Shown: positions 1 to 8,007, counted from the first letter of the stretch. The stretch: 45,383 nt of DNA from Glaciecola sp. UBA2563 (GCA_002340325.1 DDLV01000042.1:1-45383), one strand, 5' to 3'. Program-made: numbers and translations. Notes: generated by a model from the letters alone, not told the origin.

Positions 1-135
1 AAGCAATAAAGCGCTTAGCGGAAGCACATTTACATTTAAAAGCGTGCGAGCACACGGATGTGCGAGCCCGAGCGAATAGGGATGTACCATAGCGACTTTT
101 AAATGTGAATGTCCTAAAGCTAAAAAGCATCGCTT
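1..135. repeat. Structured palindromic intergenic repeat, copy A
   Basis: The stretch folds on itself. The arm at 26-42 (acatttacatttaaaag) is the reverse complement of 96-112 except for one base, giving a 17-bp stem with a 53-nt loop. The loop holds two gcgagc boxes near 46 and 62, the second followed by cgagc. Less perfect outer arms (ttagc/gcta, aagc/gctt) extend the structure towards both ends. The same architecture and core words recur at 44670-44870, so this is a member of a dispersed repeat family and not a unique terminator. The element may continue to the left of the window. Its function is unknown. Confidence 0.7.
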
Positions 136-204
136 AAACAAACAGCATCACATGTGCATAAGAATGATGGAAGGATTGCTTAAGCTAACGCCATTGGAAT
201 GGCA

Positions 205-705
205 CTACCAAGACTTGTGATCATTCTCTAACTTACTTAGCACAAGCACTTCTGTTTTAGCTAATCTGTCTTGAAGTGATTGCTTGTACTTAATATCAAA
301 AAGGACAAGTAATGTACCGAGTCCTCCCAGTGACGAAATCAGTCTCACCAGTAATCTCGGATATCCTATCGTTTTCTTTTCTTCAAGGTTAAAGATTCGA
401 AGTCGCCACGCTCGCATGCCAATAGTTTGCCCACCGTTTTTCCAAAACCATAAAAAAAAGCTAATAACCCAAAAAGCAACCCAGACTTGAATAACAACTT
501 TATAAATCAACGAAGACTGCAATAGCTCGCTGACATGTTGGTAACCTTGTTTGGACAATACATCCATTTCAATCAGTACCGTTAACACGACAATAATTAT
601 TAACGCAGCACACATGCCTACAGCAATCGCGACGAGTGCATCGTATACCATCGCCGCGAGTCTTCTAAAAAATCCAGCGCGAGCATGCAGGTTATTTACA
701 GACAT
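205..705 (-). CDS. RDD family inner-membrane protein
   Basis: This 166-residue protein matches the RDD family, a small integral-membrane family whose members have mostly unknown or transport-related roles. The N-terminal Arg/Asp signature appears as RLAAMVYDALVA. Two hydrophobic segments follow (about residues 22-46 and 68-90), then the family motif NGGQTIGMRAWRLRI near residue 90, a third hydrophobic stretch (about 118-136) and the closing SLQDRLAKTEVL. Length and motif order are normal for the family, so the gene looks intact. It is transcribed away from the tRNA gene and has no obvious operon partner. A short perfect inverted repeat (190-203) lies just after its stop, without a T-run. Substrate cannot be inferred. 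Confidence 0.88.
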   Translation of the reverse strand: MSVNNLHARAGFFRRLAAMVYDALVAIAVGMCAALIIIVVLTVLIEMDVLSKQGYQHVSELLQSSLIYKVVIQVWVAFWVISFFLWFWKNGGQTIGMRAWRLRIFNLEEKKTIGYPRLLVRLISSLGGLGTLLVLFDIKYKQSLQDRLAKTEVLVLSKLENDHKSW

Positions 706-838
706 AATTCTTATATTTGATTAATATTTTCGGGTCATATGATAACACTCGGCTGAACTTCAGTTAAATGCTCACAACTTCATTTTACTCATTTCATAGC
801 AATCGCTGCGTAAAATATCAGCAATTACAAAAAATAAC

Positions 839-866
839 TTGATCACCACTGCCTGATGTTTATAAT
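839..866 (+). promoter_or_regulatory. Sigma-70 promoter of tRNA-Leu
   Basis: A TTGATC -35 box (839-844) is followed after 16 nt by a perfect TATAAT -10 box (861-866). The bases directly after the -10 box are a run of C, the GC-rich discriminator type seen at stringently controlled stable-RNA promoters. The mature tRNA begins 33 nt downstream of the -10 box, consistent with a short 5' leader removed by RNase P. It is read directly from sequence, with no experimental start site. Confidence 0.75.
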
Positions 867-898
867 CCCCCAACTTCGCACATGCGACCTTCCACATT

Positions 899-985
899 GC
901 CAGAGTGGCGGAATTGGTAGACGCAGTGGATTCAAAATCCACCGCCCGTGAGGGTGTGCCGGTTCAAGTCCGGCCTCTGGTACCA
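899..985 (+). tRNA. tRNA-Leu (anticodon CAA)
   Basis: An 87-nt class II tRNA with encoded 3' CCA. The acceptor stem gccagag (899-905) pairs with ctctggt (975-981), leaving a G-U pair at position 1. The anticodon stem gtgga/tccac encloses the loop ttcaaaa, giving anticodon CAA (reads UUG leucine codons). A long variable arm typical of leucine tRNAs and the T-loop gttcaag follow, then discriminator A and CCA. A T-run about six bases downstream may terminate transcription. In E. coli the tRNA with this anticodon (leuX) is a known integration hotspot, but no integrase or duplicated 3' end was seen here. Confidence 0.97.
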
Positions 986-1188
986 CAGACTTTTTTACTA
1001 TAGATTCCATATTGTTGTGTAAACGCGACTATTTTTGCGGTAAAAGACATTTTAAAAGACATACCAACATTGGGTTACGTTTTCTTATCAGTTTTTATCG
1101 ATGAATTAATGATAAAGTATCAAAAATCACTGATTGTTTTAGTCTTTTCATTGAATTATCTTATCAAAAGTTGTGAGCCAATAAGAGT

Positions 1189-1395
1189 TTGAAGGAAGTG
1201 GTAGATTCCAAACTTAACAAAATAAAACAGGAAGTTGCAGATCTTGCAGACCATTGTCAGGACGTGGGTGATGAAAAAACACGGCAGTTGTTATTGGAAG
1301 TCTCAGAACTATTAGAAATTACCCACGATACCTTCTTGGGACGTGCGCTCAATGGTATATCTCAAAGCATGCTGGACAAGCACCAAAAGCACTAA
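1189..1395 (+). CDS. Small hypothetical helical protein
   Basis: A 68-codon open frame rich in Lys, Glu, Asp and Leu, predicted to be mostly alpha-helical and soluble, with the composition of a small coiled-coil or regulatory protein (for example VADLADHCQDVGDE). I do not recognise a family. The start is uncertain: no ATG is available before residue 57, and an in-frame TGA at 1174 limits extension. TTG at 1189 sits only one base after a purine run (aagag, 1183-1187). GTG at 1198 lies ten bases after the same run and would give a 65-residue product. It stands alone between tRNA-Leu and a convergent gene. Coding status is plausible but not certain. Confidence 0.5.
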   Translation: MKEVVDSKLNKIKQEVADLADHCQDVGDEKTRQLLLEVSELLEITHDTFLGRALNGISQSMLDKHQKH

Positions 1396-1450
1396 AACCT
1401 CCTCCAGTGTATATGCGCACCATCCCTGTATATAGCTTTCCTAGACTGTT

Positions 1451-3247
1451 TTAGTTATCGGCGTCAACAAGGCGCTCAGCAAGGTCTTTAAGAATCTTAT
1501 CCAAGTTAGTAAATTTATCTGACGTAATGAACACACTTGAACTGCAGGTAAGTCCAATGTGGTTGACACCATCTTTTGTCAGAAACTTCAACTCAAGTTC
1601 ACTTGTTGTTCTGTCAACAAAAGCGGCGAAATGTTGTTCACTAATATCAGTAAGACAAATGATAAACTGTTCAGTTGACATACGACCAATCAAATCATGA
1701 TCTCGGGTGGCCGACCTTAGTGTATTTGCAAGTTTCTGAAGAATAAAATCTCCTTTGGTCATTCCCAATGCGACATTCACATCATTGAAATTGCTAAGAT
1801 AAAAGATAACAAGCGCATGAATTTTGCCATCTGCAGGTTCATCCAGCCTTTCAATGCGGCCAACAATTGCATCTGAATTCAAGAGGCATGTGACTGGATC
1901 TAATTGCGCCTGTTTTGTAGCGTGTCTCCGGAGCACAAAACCAATACCAACAAAAATTGTAATTAAGATACCCAATACAATGATTATTGGACGTTGATAT
2001 CGCTTTTCATTTTCAATTTTTCCTTGCAACCGCTGTATCTTTTCCCTCAATTGCGAAACCTGCAATGCAATGTCGTGTTTGTCTGCAGATTTTTTGGAAA
2101 GTATTTCCAATTCAAGATAATCTTCAAACGCTATTCGCGCTTTATCTACATCGCCTACAAGTAAATAACCACGCACTAGAAGTCGCTTATATCTATCGTT
2201 ATTATTTAGGATATGCATTTGCGGCATGTCTGCGTTTTCAATTGAATCAAGGTATGCAGATACGCACGCTACATCCTTATCATATTCACATAGCATCGCA
2301 GAAAACAACGCGTGAAAAACGTTGTAGCGACGATTTGCCAATAGGGGGAGAAGCTCTTCCCATTCCTTTAACACCGGACGCATAGGTTCATAATCATCGA
2401 TAGCAGTATAGTAGTTAGCCAACTGGAAAAGATAAAACACCTGTGTCATTGGTGAATTGATATCATCACTTAAGGTTTTGAATTCTTCCAACCGCTCGAT
2501 AACTTGATCAAATTGGCCACTTGCATTAAGTGAAACTATTGCACTAACAAGTGCAGCTACTCTGTTTGAACCCGTGTAGACACTAAGCCCCAATTCATGT
2601 GCTTTAATATACTGCTCGGCGGCGAGGAAATGCATATTGTGAAAGCCATATAACAGCCCTATAGAATTATGAATGTGAGCGAGTAAACCATTGTTTTTAC
2701 TATCAGAGTAGTCTTCTAAGACTTCGTAACTTTTTTCGAGTAATTCAAATACCGGTAATTCAGTTGAACAATAGGTTATTAACCCTAATCGCGAGCTTAC
2801 ATTGACATCAGCTATCGCATTTTCAGATAACTCACGTGCTCTTAAATACCAAACACACCTTTCCTCTTTCTCTTGAAAATCTAGCGCTAAACCCAAAGCA
2901 TATGTTGCCCTAGCATAGATCTCCGACGTTTTATCAACTTGTAACGATTCAAGTTGAGATCTGAGTTTTATTTCAGCGGTTTGCGGCTGTCCAATGCAAA
3001 TCAAATGATGGCTATATAGGACACCAAGGTGTAATTGGTGTTGTTCGGTAAAATTGTTTATTTGCGAAATATATGATTCCGTTTGATCAAAACTCTTAGG
3101 ATCAGGACAGTCATAGGTGACAAGACTATTCTCTTCAAGAAAGGCAACTAAAGAAGCTTCTGTATTCTCCAATGAAGCAGAAGTTCCTGAGACGCTAGCA
3201 GCACAAACAAGGAAAATGACTGAGAATCGTAAAAGTGACTTATTCAC
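1451..3247 (-). CDS. Membrane protein with periplasmic TPR region and degenerate GGDEF domain
   Basis: A 598-residue protein with an N-terminal signal peptide (MNKSLLRFSVIFLVCAASVS), a long alpha-helical TPR-like region (about 50-390), a coiled-coil segment (about 395-415), one transmembrane helix (about 419-439) and a C-terminal GGDEF-fold domain (about 448-598). The layout places the TPRs in the periplasm and the GGDEF-like domain in the cytoplasm, as in periplasmic-sensing diguanylate cyclases. The catalytic signature is lost: the GG(D/E)EF position reads MSTEQF (about 523-528), and the upstream metal-binding Asp segment reads FYLSNF. It should not make cyclic di-GMP. It may bind it, bind a partner, or act as a structural signal transducer. 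No I-site (RxxD) is evident before the signature. Transcribed alone. Confidence 0.85.
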   Translation of the reverse strand: MNKSLLRFSVIFLVCAASVSGTSASLENTEASLVAFLEENSLVTYDCPDPKSFDQTESYISQINNFTEQHQLHLGVLYSHHLICIGQPQTAEIKLRSQLESLQVDKTSEIYARATYALGLALDFQEKEERCVWYLRARELSENAIADVNVSSRLGLITYCSTELPVFELLEKSYEVLEDYSDSKNNGLLAHIHNSIGLLYGFHNMHFLAAEQYIKAHELGLSVYTGSNRVAALVSAIVSLNASGQFDQVIERLEEFKTLSDDINSPMTQVFYLFQLANYYTAIDDYEPMRPVLKEWEELLPLLANRRYNVFHALFSAMLCEYDKDVACVSAYLDSIENADMPQMHILNNNDRYKRLLVRGYLLVGDVDKARIAFEDYLELEILSKKSADKHDIALQVSQLREKIQRLQGKIENEKRYQRPIIIVLGILITIFVGIGFVLRRHATKQAQLDPVTCLLNSDAIVGRIERLDEPADGKIHALVIFYLSNFNDVNVALGMTKGDFILQKLANTLRSATRDHDLIGRMSTEQFIICLTDISEQHFAAFVDRTTSELELKFLTKDGVNHIGLTCSSSVFITSDKFTNLDKILKDLAERLVDADN

Positions 3248-3647
3248 TGGCGTTTTTGAATAACTTTTTAATAGTGGTTAATTATTGAAACTACAATAAT
3301 AATACGAAATCTACATTTGATCTAAAAGCTAGTCATAGCACATTTAGGCAAGCAAGAATTGTGACCAGCGGTGCAGACACTTAACTGCATCACCAGCATC
3401 TGTAGTGTGCAATCAGCTGGTGCCTTTATGAGACAAACTGTTGATTCATACTTATAACATTTTAATACCTTTTCAAATATTCTTATACGAATGTTGAATT
3501 GTATTTTTTTGAACATTCATTTAATTTGAAAGTCCGATATAAACGAAGTTTGCCAAAACAACATGTTCGGCTTTAAAAAAATCTACCATACATGTGGAGA
3601 TTGGTGCCGAGAATGTAGATGACATGATCACACGAAGGGTATTGTTT
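3248..3647. other. Divergent intergenic region
   Basis: Four hundred bases separate the divergent starts of the GGDEF-like gene and the helical-repeat gene. The stretch is AT-rich and must hold the promoters of both. Two minus-strand open frames of about 60 codons (3322-3516 and 3521-3712) lack a convincing ribosome site and recognisable content, and I treat them as chance. A GAAGGG ribosome site at 3634-3639 belongs to the following gene. I see no RNA gene. Confidence 0.5.
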
Positions 3648-4445
3648 ATGAAACGCGCGTTACTTTGCTGCATTGCAAGCATAGGCTTAAGTTCAGTTGG
3701 CATGACGGCCACTGCGTTTCAGCCAGAGAATGAAATCGACCTTCCTTCAATCCAATCCGTTAATTTTTTCAAGAGACAAGTTGCAGCCTCTCAATCTGTT
3801 GAAAATGCAGTGAAAACGCTTTTAGCTCGATTTCCCGAGAAAACGGCAGGATTTGTCGGTGCTGCTCTTAAAGCATATCCCGAGAGGTACGAAGCGATTA
3901 TCAGTGCGAGCGTGTCTGCTCAACCGACGTATGTAGAAGACATTATTCGCATAGCAACTGCATATGACGTTGCTGCCCCAACAGAAATCGTCAAAATTGC
4001 GGTTTCCGCTGAACCAAGTTATGCAGAAATAGCGACAAGTGCCGCTTGCAAGTATTCACCAGACCAGTTCAATGAAATTATTAAATCAGCGGTCAAGTCC
4101 GAGCCGGATTCGGCGGATCAAATAGCGCAAAAATTAGTAACCGCATATCCCAACAAAACAATGGAGATATTAATCACTACCGTGGCAGAAGTGCCATTTG
4201 TTGGGAAATATATATTGGACGCGCTCCTTGCCGTTGTTCAAGAAGACGAAGATAAGAGTGAAGAATTAATTATAATGACGGTCGAGCAATTGGCTAATCA
4301 TCCAGACGCAATGGACCGACTTGTACACTTGGCAAGACAACACGATATTGATCAAGAAAAAATCCGTCAAAGCGCCATGCGAGGTGGATTAACCGATGAA
4401 AAAACATCTTTGGTATTGAAAAAACACTATCAGGCAGACGATTAG
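3648..4445 (+). CDS. Secreted alpha-helical repeat protein of unknown function
   Basis: The product is 265 residues from ATG 3648, chosen over an upstream in-frame GTG at 3594 because GAAGGG (3634-3639) lies eight bases before it and because it begins a clear signal peptide (MKRALLCCIASIGLSSVGM...ATA). The mature part is a solenoid of short amphipathic helices: elements such as ARFPEKTAGFVGAAL, KAYPERYEAIISAS, SAEPSYAEIATSA and KSEPDSADQIAQKLV recur about every 16-19 residues, each with Pro at a turn. There are no membrane helices and no catalytic motif. It is probably periplasmic, possibly a protein-protein interaction scaffold. I do not recognise a named family. Its promoter region is shared with the divergent GGDEF-like gene. 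Confidence 0.75.
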   Translation: MKRALLCCIASIGLSSVGMTATAFQPENEIDLPSIQSVNFFKRQVAASQSVENAVKTLLARFPEKTAGFVGAALKAYPERYEAIISASVSAQPTYVEDIIRIATAYDVAAPTEIVKIAVSAEPSYAEIATSAACKYSPDQFNEIIKSAVKSEPDSADQIAQKLVTAYPNKTMEILITTVAEVPFVGKYILDALLAVVQEDEDKSEELIIMTVEQLANHPDAMDRLVHLARQHDIDQEKIRQSAMRGGLTDEKTSLVLKKHYQADD

Positions 4446-4480
4446 TTAAAGGTCCCGATTAGACTTAGATCTGTCTTAAC

Positions 4481-4533
4481 CATCATCAGCTAGATGTCCA
4501 AAGTATCAACGTAAGTGCATCGAGCTGATGATG
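4481..4533. terminator. Long hairpin between convergent genes
   Basis: The 16-nt arm 4481-4496 (catcatcagctagatg) matches the reverse complement of 4518-4533 at 15 of 16 positions, with a 21-nt loop. It lies between the stop of the helical-repeat gene (plus) and the stop of the epimerase gene (minus). The position suggests a bidirectional transcription barrier. Neither side has a T-run, so it is not a classical intrinsic terminator and could instead stabilise mRNA 3' ends. Confidence 0.45.
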
Positions 4534-4569
4534 ATAGCAATTGCTAGAAAAGTAGGCAGCTATATGCCG

Positions 4570-5556
4570 CTACTGTTTCGCTAACTTTTCCCGATATGAT
4601 GTATAAGCAGCTATCAACATATCTTCGTCAGTATCAAGTGGTTCCCAACCCAAGAGTTCTTTGCCTTTAGACACATCCAATACGCAAGTCTCATCAGCAA
4701 TCATGTACTGTTCTGGATCCATGATTGGTTTGCCTAGCTTGTCTAATGTATCTAATGTGAACTTCACCAAACCAGCAGGTGTAGGGATGGTGAATGATTT
4801 ACTTCCAGCGTGGTCAATAAGTTTCTTAAGCAGTTCATTAACTGTTGGCGGATTCAATGAGCCCAAGTTAAACGCTTCATTAGGAATACCTTTCTCAACA
4901 GCGCACATAACAGCATTTGCACAATCGCTTACAGAGATGAATTGATAGTAGTTTTTACCATTTCCAATCGTAGGAACAGGTAAATTTTTATCAACAAGCT
5001 TGAATAACTTTTCAAGAATACCTAAACGGCCGGGACCGATTATCAAACGAGGTCTGAAAATCGTGATATTAAAGCCTTTCTTACGATATTCTTCACAAAG
5101 AAATTCCGTTTCAAGTTTAGCATTTCCGTAAGGACCTAATGGCTCTCTAGGGTGATCCTCAAATCTGGGATGATGAATAGTATGACCGTACACCATATCC
5201 GTCGTGTAATAGATCATATGCTTACAGTCGTTTTCTTCTAAAAACTGCAACACATTTAACGTGCCGTCGTAAAGCGCTGTCCAGAAATATTCTTTGCGTT
5301 CAGCCCTGGGCATAATTGGGACCAATAATCGCGCAGCAAAATGATAAGGTACGTCTTCTTTACTGATCTCTACTTTCTTAAAGTCTTCTTTTTTGGTCAC
5401 ATCAAATTCGACGTAAGTCACCAAGTCTGAGTCATAAATACCTGACGCTTCAGTCTTTTTTAGGTCATAAATGACAACTGTTTCACCCTTTGCTGTCAGT
5501 TTCTTAGTCAACTCTGTTCCTAAAAACCCGTCACCACCAAAAATTATATGTTTCAT
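4570..5556 (-). CDS. NAD-dependent epimerase/dehydratase (extended SDR)
   Basis: A 328-residue extended short-chain dehydrogenase of nucleotide-sugar type. It has the N-terminal NAD motif GGDGFLG (residues 7-13), the acidic residue of strand 2 (YDLKK), the catalytic region TTDMVYG, and the YxxxK pair in PYGNAK. A substrate-side C-terminal region includes FRPRLIIGPGRLG. Length is normal. It is the last gene of a five-gene minus-strand operon starting with HAD-UbiA, only 12 bp after the small transporter gene. The context suggests it processes a sugar used in the same lipid-linked pathway, or a substrate-related nucleotide sugar. Sequence alone cannot say whether it is a 4-epimerase, dehydratase or reductase. 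Confidence 0.85.
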   Translation of the reverse strand: MKHIIFGGDGFLGTELTKKLTAKGETVVIYDLKKTEASGIYDSDLVTYVEFDVTKKEDFKKVEISKEDVPYHFAARLLVPIMPRAERKEYFWTALYDGTLNVLQFLEENDCKHMIYYTTDMVYGHTIHHPRFEDHPREPLGPYGNAKLETEFLCEEYRKKGFNITIFRPRLIIGPGRLGILEKLFKLVDKNLPVPTIGNGKNYYQFISVSDCANAVMCAVEKGIPNEAFNLGSLNPPTVNELLKKLIDHAGSKSFTIPTPAGLVKFTLDTLDKLGKPIMDPEQYMIADETCVLDVSKGKELLGWEPLDTDEDMLIAAYTSYREKLAKQ

Positions 5557-5568
5557 AAATATTTACCC

Positions 5569-5937
5569 TTAGCTTTTAGCAACGAGCGCTACGCCACTGC
5601 AAATAAGTAGCACTCCGAGAATTCGATACGTGTTTACATCTTCACCTAGCGCAAAATAGCCCCAAGCAGCCGTTAGTACAAAGGACAATCCCAAAAAGGG
5701 ATACGCGTAGCTTATATCGACGCGAGAAAGCACGACAAGATGACAGGCCATGCTAACAACCATGACGAAAAGCCCGCCAACGACAAATGGATTAAACAGG
5801 ATATCAAATGCTGATTTAGTTAGTCCCTCTGCGCTTATTTCAAATTTTTCAATACTTGTCATGCCGTGTTTAAGCATTATCTGAGACAGAAAATTTGTAA
5901 AAACCGTCAGTAGTATTAGGGGGATGTATTGTGCCAT
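5569..5937 (-). CDS. Small DMT/EamA-type membrane transporter
   Basis: A 122-residue protein with four predicted transmembrane helices (about 5-22, 43-66, 71-90 and 98-119), the size and pattern of half-size drug/metabolite transporter family proteins such as ArnE/ArnF and small multidrug resistance proteins. A charged loop with LKHGMTSIEK follows helix 1, and the C-terminal helix ends ICSGVALVAKS. It lies between the DprE2-like and epimerase genes with 15 and 12 bp gaps, so it is almost certainly co-transcribed. By analogy with ArnE/F, which flip undecaprenyl-phosphate-aminoarabinose, it is a candidate flippase for the lipid-linked pentose made by the operon. That role is inference. It would act in the inner membrane, probably as a dimer. 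Confidence 0.8.
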   Translation of the reverse strand: MAQYIPLILLTVFTNFLSQIMLKHGMTSIEKFEISAEGLTKSAFDILFNPFVVGGLFVMVVSMACHLVVLSRVDISYAYPFLGLSFVLTAAWGYFALGEDVNTYRILGVLLICSGVALVAKS

Positions 5938-5952
5938 CTACGAAGTTCTCTT

Positions 5953-6693
5953 TTATAGCTTTGTTTTCTTGAAAATAAATTCCGGGACTGAAACGATAAT
6001 GAGCATAATCCAGCGCCAAAACCAAGGTGTGTAAACAACGGAGCGTTTTTTATCAATTGCTTTCACAATATCTTGCGCGACTTTTTCTGGTTTTGCCCAA
6101 AGCGCACCTTTTGGTTGTATATGGGCAGTCATCGGGGTGTCGATAAAGCCTGGCTTAATGTCTAGTACGTTGACACCGACTTTAGATAAGCGATGTCTTA
6201 AGCCTTCTAAAAATCGTGTCAACATGCCTTTTGCTGATCCGTAGACGTAGTTACTCATCCTTCCTCTATCGCCAGCAACTGAACTTATTACTGCGATACT
6301 TCCAGTTTTCCTCTTTTCCAAGGCCGCAGCGATTAAAGTAAGCAATGAAATTTGACATAGTGCGTTTTGATTTATTGCCTCGATAGTCTTAGTAACACTT
6401 TCTTCGCATTCTTTTTGATCAGGCAACGTGCCGTTGGCAAAGATGAACAAATTAGGTTCGTCTATAGACGATTGTATATCGGTAAACAACGCTTCGTGTT
6501 GTTCTACATCAGATAAATCGCTCACCAAATACTCTGCTTGAGTGGCGCCACGAATTGATAAATCATTGCACATCTCTTTTAGGGCTTCTTCTCGGCGCCC
6601 TACAAGTAACAGCTTATTTTTATCTTGAGCGTAGATCCTACAAATTTGTTCAGCGACAGCGCTAGTGGCACCAAATATAACCGCTCTATACAT
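5953..6693 (-). CDS. dprE2: DprE2-like SDR reductase (polyprenyl-phospho-2-keto-pentose reductase)
   Basis: A 246-residue classical short-chain dehydrogenase. It has the N-terminal cofactor motif GATSAVAEQI, the NAG-like motif FANGTLP, catalytic Ser in AVISSVAG and the YxxxK pair in YVYGSAKGM. A hydrophobic C-terminal tail (WFWRWIMLIIVSVPEFIF) suggests membrane association, fitting a polyprenyl substrate. Its start codon abuts the stop of the DprE1-like gene, the arrangement expected for the two-component epimerase that converts polyprenyl-phospho-ribose to polyprenyl-phospho-arabinose: DprE1 oxidises C2 and DprE2 reduces the ketone with opposite stereochemistry. The DprE2 assignment rests on pairing with DprE1 and UbiA, since the SDR family alone is not diagnostic. 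Confidence 0.83.
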   Translation of the reverse strand: MYRAVIFGATSAVAEQICRIYAQDKNKLLLVGRREEALKEMCNDLSIRGATQAEYLVSDLSDVEQHEALFTDIQSSIDEPNLFIFANGTLPDQKECEESVTKTIEAINQNALCQISLLTLIAAALEKRKTGSIAVISSVAGDRGRMSNYVYGSAKGMLTRFLEGLRHRLSKVGVNVLDIKPGFIDTPMTAHIQPKGALWAKPEKVAQDIVKAIDKKRSVVYTPWFWRWIMLIIVSVPEFIFKKTKL

Positions 6694-7995
6694 TTATTTT
6701 TCCCCTGTTACTCGACGCCAAAAACTTGATGAGAATCCATCGTCTTTATACTTTTTAAACTCTTCAATATTTGGATAAAACGCTTTGAAAGATTCAGGTA
6801 ACATGCAGGCGTCTTTAGCTGGATAGACTGCCCCACCGGCCTCTTTTACCATCTCATCAAGACTGTGTAATAAGCTTAACGTTTTCTCGCCATTGAATGG
6901 AAAATCTAACGCCAAACAAACACCTTCTCGAGGGAAGGACAGAAGCCCCAATGACTCAATGGAACCGAATTCCTTTAGGACAGCAAGGAACGAGCCTGCG
7001 CCTGACTGAGAAATCTTTTCAAATATCGCTTTGATAACAGTGTAATCGGCAGAAGGTACAACAAATTGATATTGCAAAAAGCCTTTTGAACCATAAATTT
7101 TATTCCATTCCAAAATACCATCTAACGGGTAAAAATACGGATCGTAATAAGTACACGTTGTTTTGTCATGGCTACGCTTTCCATTTGCGTAATAAAGTTT
7201 GTTGAATGCCTTAATAGAAAATGTATTTAGTGCAAAAGAAGGGAAATTAAATGGGACAACTAGTTGCTTTTTAGGCGCTGGCATTGTCTTGGGTTCGTGA
7301 GAATGATTGGCTCTCAGGAAAATTCCACGTCCAAGTTCATCTCCCTTTGCCATGCAGTCTACCCAAGCAACAGTATATAAGTGACTTTCTTTGGATTCGT
7401 CCGATAGACGCTTAAACTCATCAAGCCCCTTATAGCAAATGGTCTCTACGTCCATAAAAGCACTATTGACTTTTTTAAGTCTGAATCTACTCCATAAAAT
7501 CAGCCCAGTAAGACCTAATCCACCAATAGTCGCGTAAAACATATCGCTGTTCTGACTTGCGGAGCAAATCATCTTTTCGCCATTTGATCGAAGTAACTCT
7601 ATCTCCTCGACAAAATGCCCAAAGTTTCCATCAACGTGATGGTTTTTTCCATGCACATCATTAGCAATGGCGCCGCCCACTGTGACATATTTAGTACCAG
7701 GCGATACAGGTAAAAACCATCCTCTAGGCAAAGCTAAATCAATAATTTCTTTAAAGGTTACACCTGACTCGCAAGTGAGTATGCCGTTTTCCTGGTCAAA
7801 TTCGATAAATTTGTTTAGATAACGAGTATGCGCTACTACGCCAGATGCATTTAAGCACGAATCGCCATAGCTGCGTCCATTTCCATAAGGAAGCAGTGTT
7901 TCAACATCCTGAAAATTAAGTGACTGGTGTCTATCCTTTAGCGCAAATCCATGTTGTTTCACACTTGGATATCTACCCCATGACTGATAATTCAT
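6694..7995 (-). CDS. dprE1: DprE1-like FAD oxidase (polyprenyl-phospho-ribose 2-oxidase)
   Basis: A 433-residue FAD-linked oxidase of the vanillyl-alcohol-oxidase fold, close in length to mycobacterial DprE1 (about 460). FAD-binding signatures are PYGNGRSYGDSCLN (about 36-49) and SPGTKYVTVGGAIANDVHGK (about 98-117). His115 and the following KNHH match the mycobacterial VHGKNHH segment, and Lys394 in PAKD matches the active-site lysine of TAKD. The residue aligning with mycobacterial Cys387, the benzothiazinone target, is Ala362 (SFPREGVCLALDFP aligns without gaps). The expected role is oxidation of polyprenyl-phospho-ribose at C2. It is 12 bp downstream of HAD-UbiA and adjacent to the DprE2-like gene. 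Sugar oxidases of the same fold are the main alternative. Confidence 0.88.
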   Translation of the reverse strand: MNYQSWGRYPSVKQHGFALKDRHQSLNFQDVETLLPYGNGRSYGDSCLNASGVVAHTRYLNKFIEFDQENGILTCESGVTFKEIIDLALPRGWFLPVSPGTKYVTVGGAIANDVHGKNHHVDGNFGHFVEEIELLRSNGEKMICSASQNSDMFYATIGGLGLTGLILWSRFRLKKVNSAFMDVETICYKGLDEFKRLSDESKESHLYTVAWVDCMAKGDELGRGIFLRANHSHEPKTMPAPKKQLVVPFNFPSFALNTFSIKAFNKLYYANGKRSHDKTTCTYYDPYFYPLDGILEWNKIYGSKGFLQYQFVVPSADYTVIKAIFEKISQSGAGSFLAVLKEFGSIESLGLLSFPREGVCLALDFPFNGEKTLSLLHSLDEMVKEAGGAVYPAKDACMLPESFKAFYPNIEEFKKYKDDGFSSSFWRRVTGEK

Positions 7996-8007
7996 CGTTG
8001 CATACTC

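Noticed and set aside
899..985. tRNA-Leu as a genomic-island attachment site
   Set aside because: There is no integrase, no transposase and no second copy of the tRNA 3' end seen in the window, so nothing supports island insertion here.
3322..3516. A 64-codon minus-strand frame with several Cys
   Set aside because: There is no ribosome site, no recognisable family, and it lies in a divergent promoter region.
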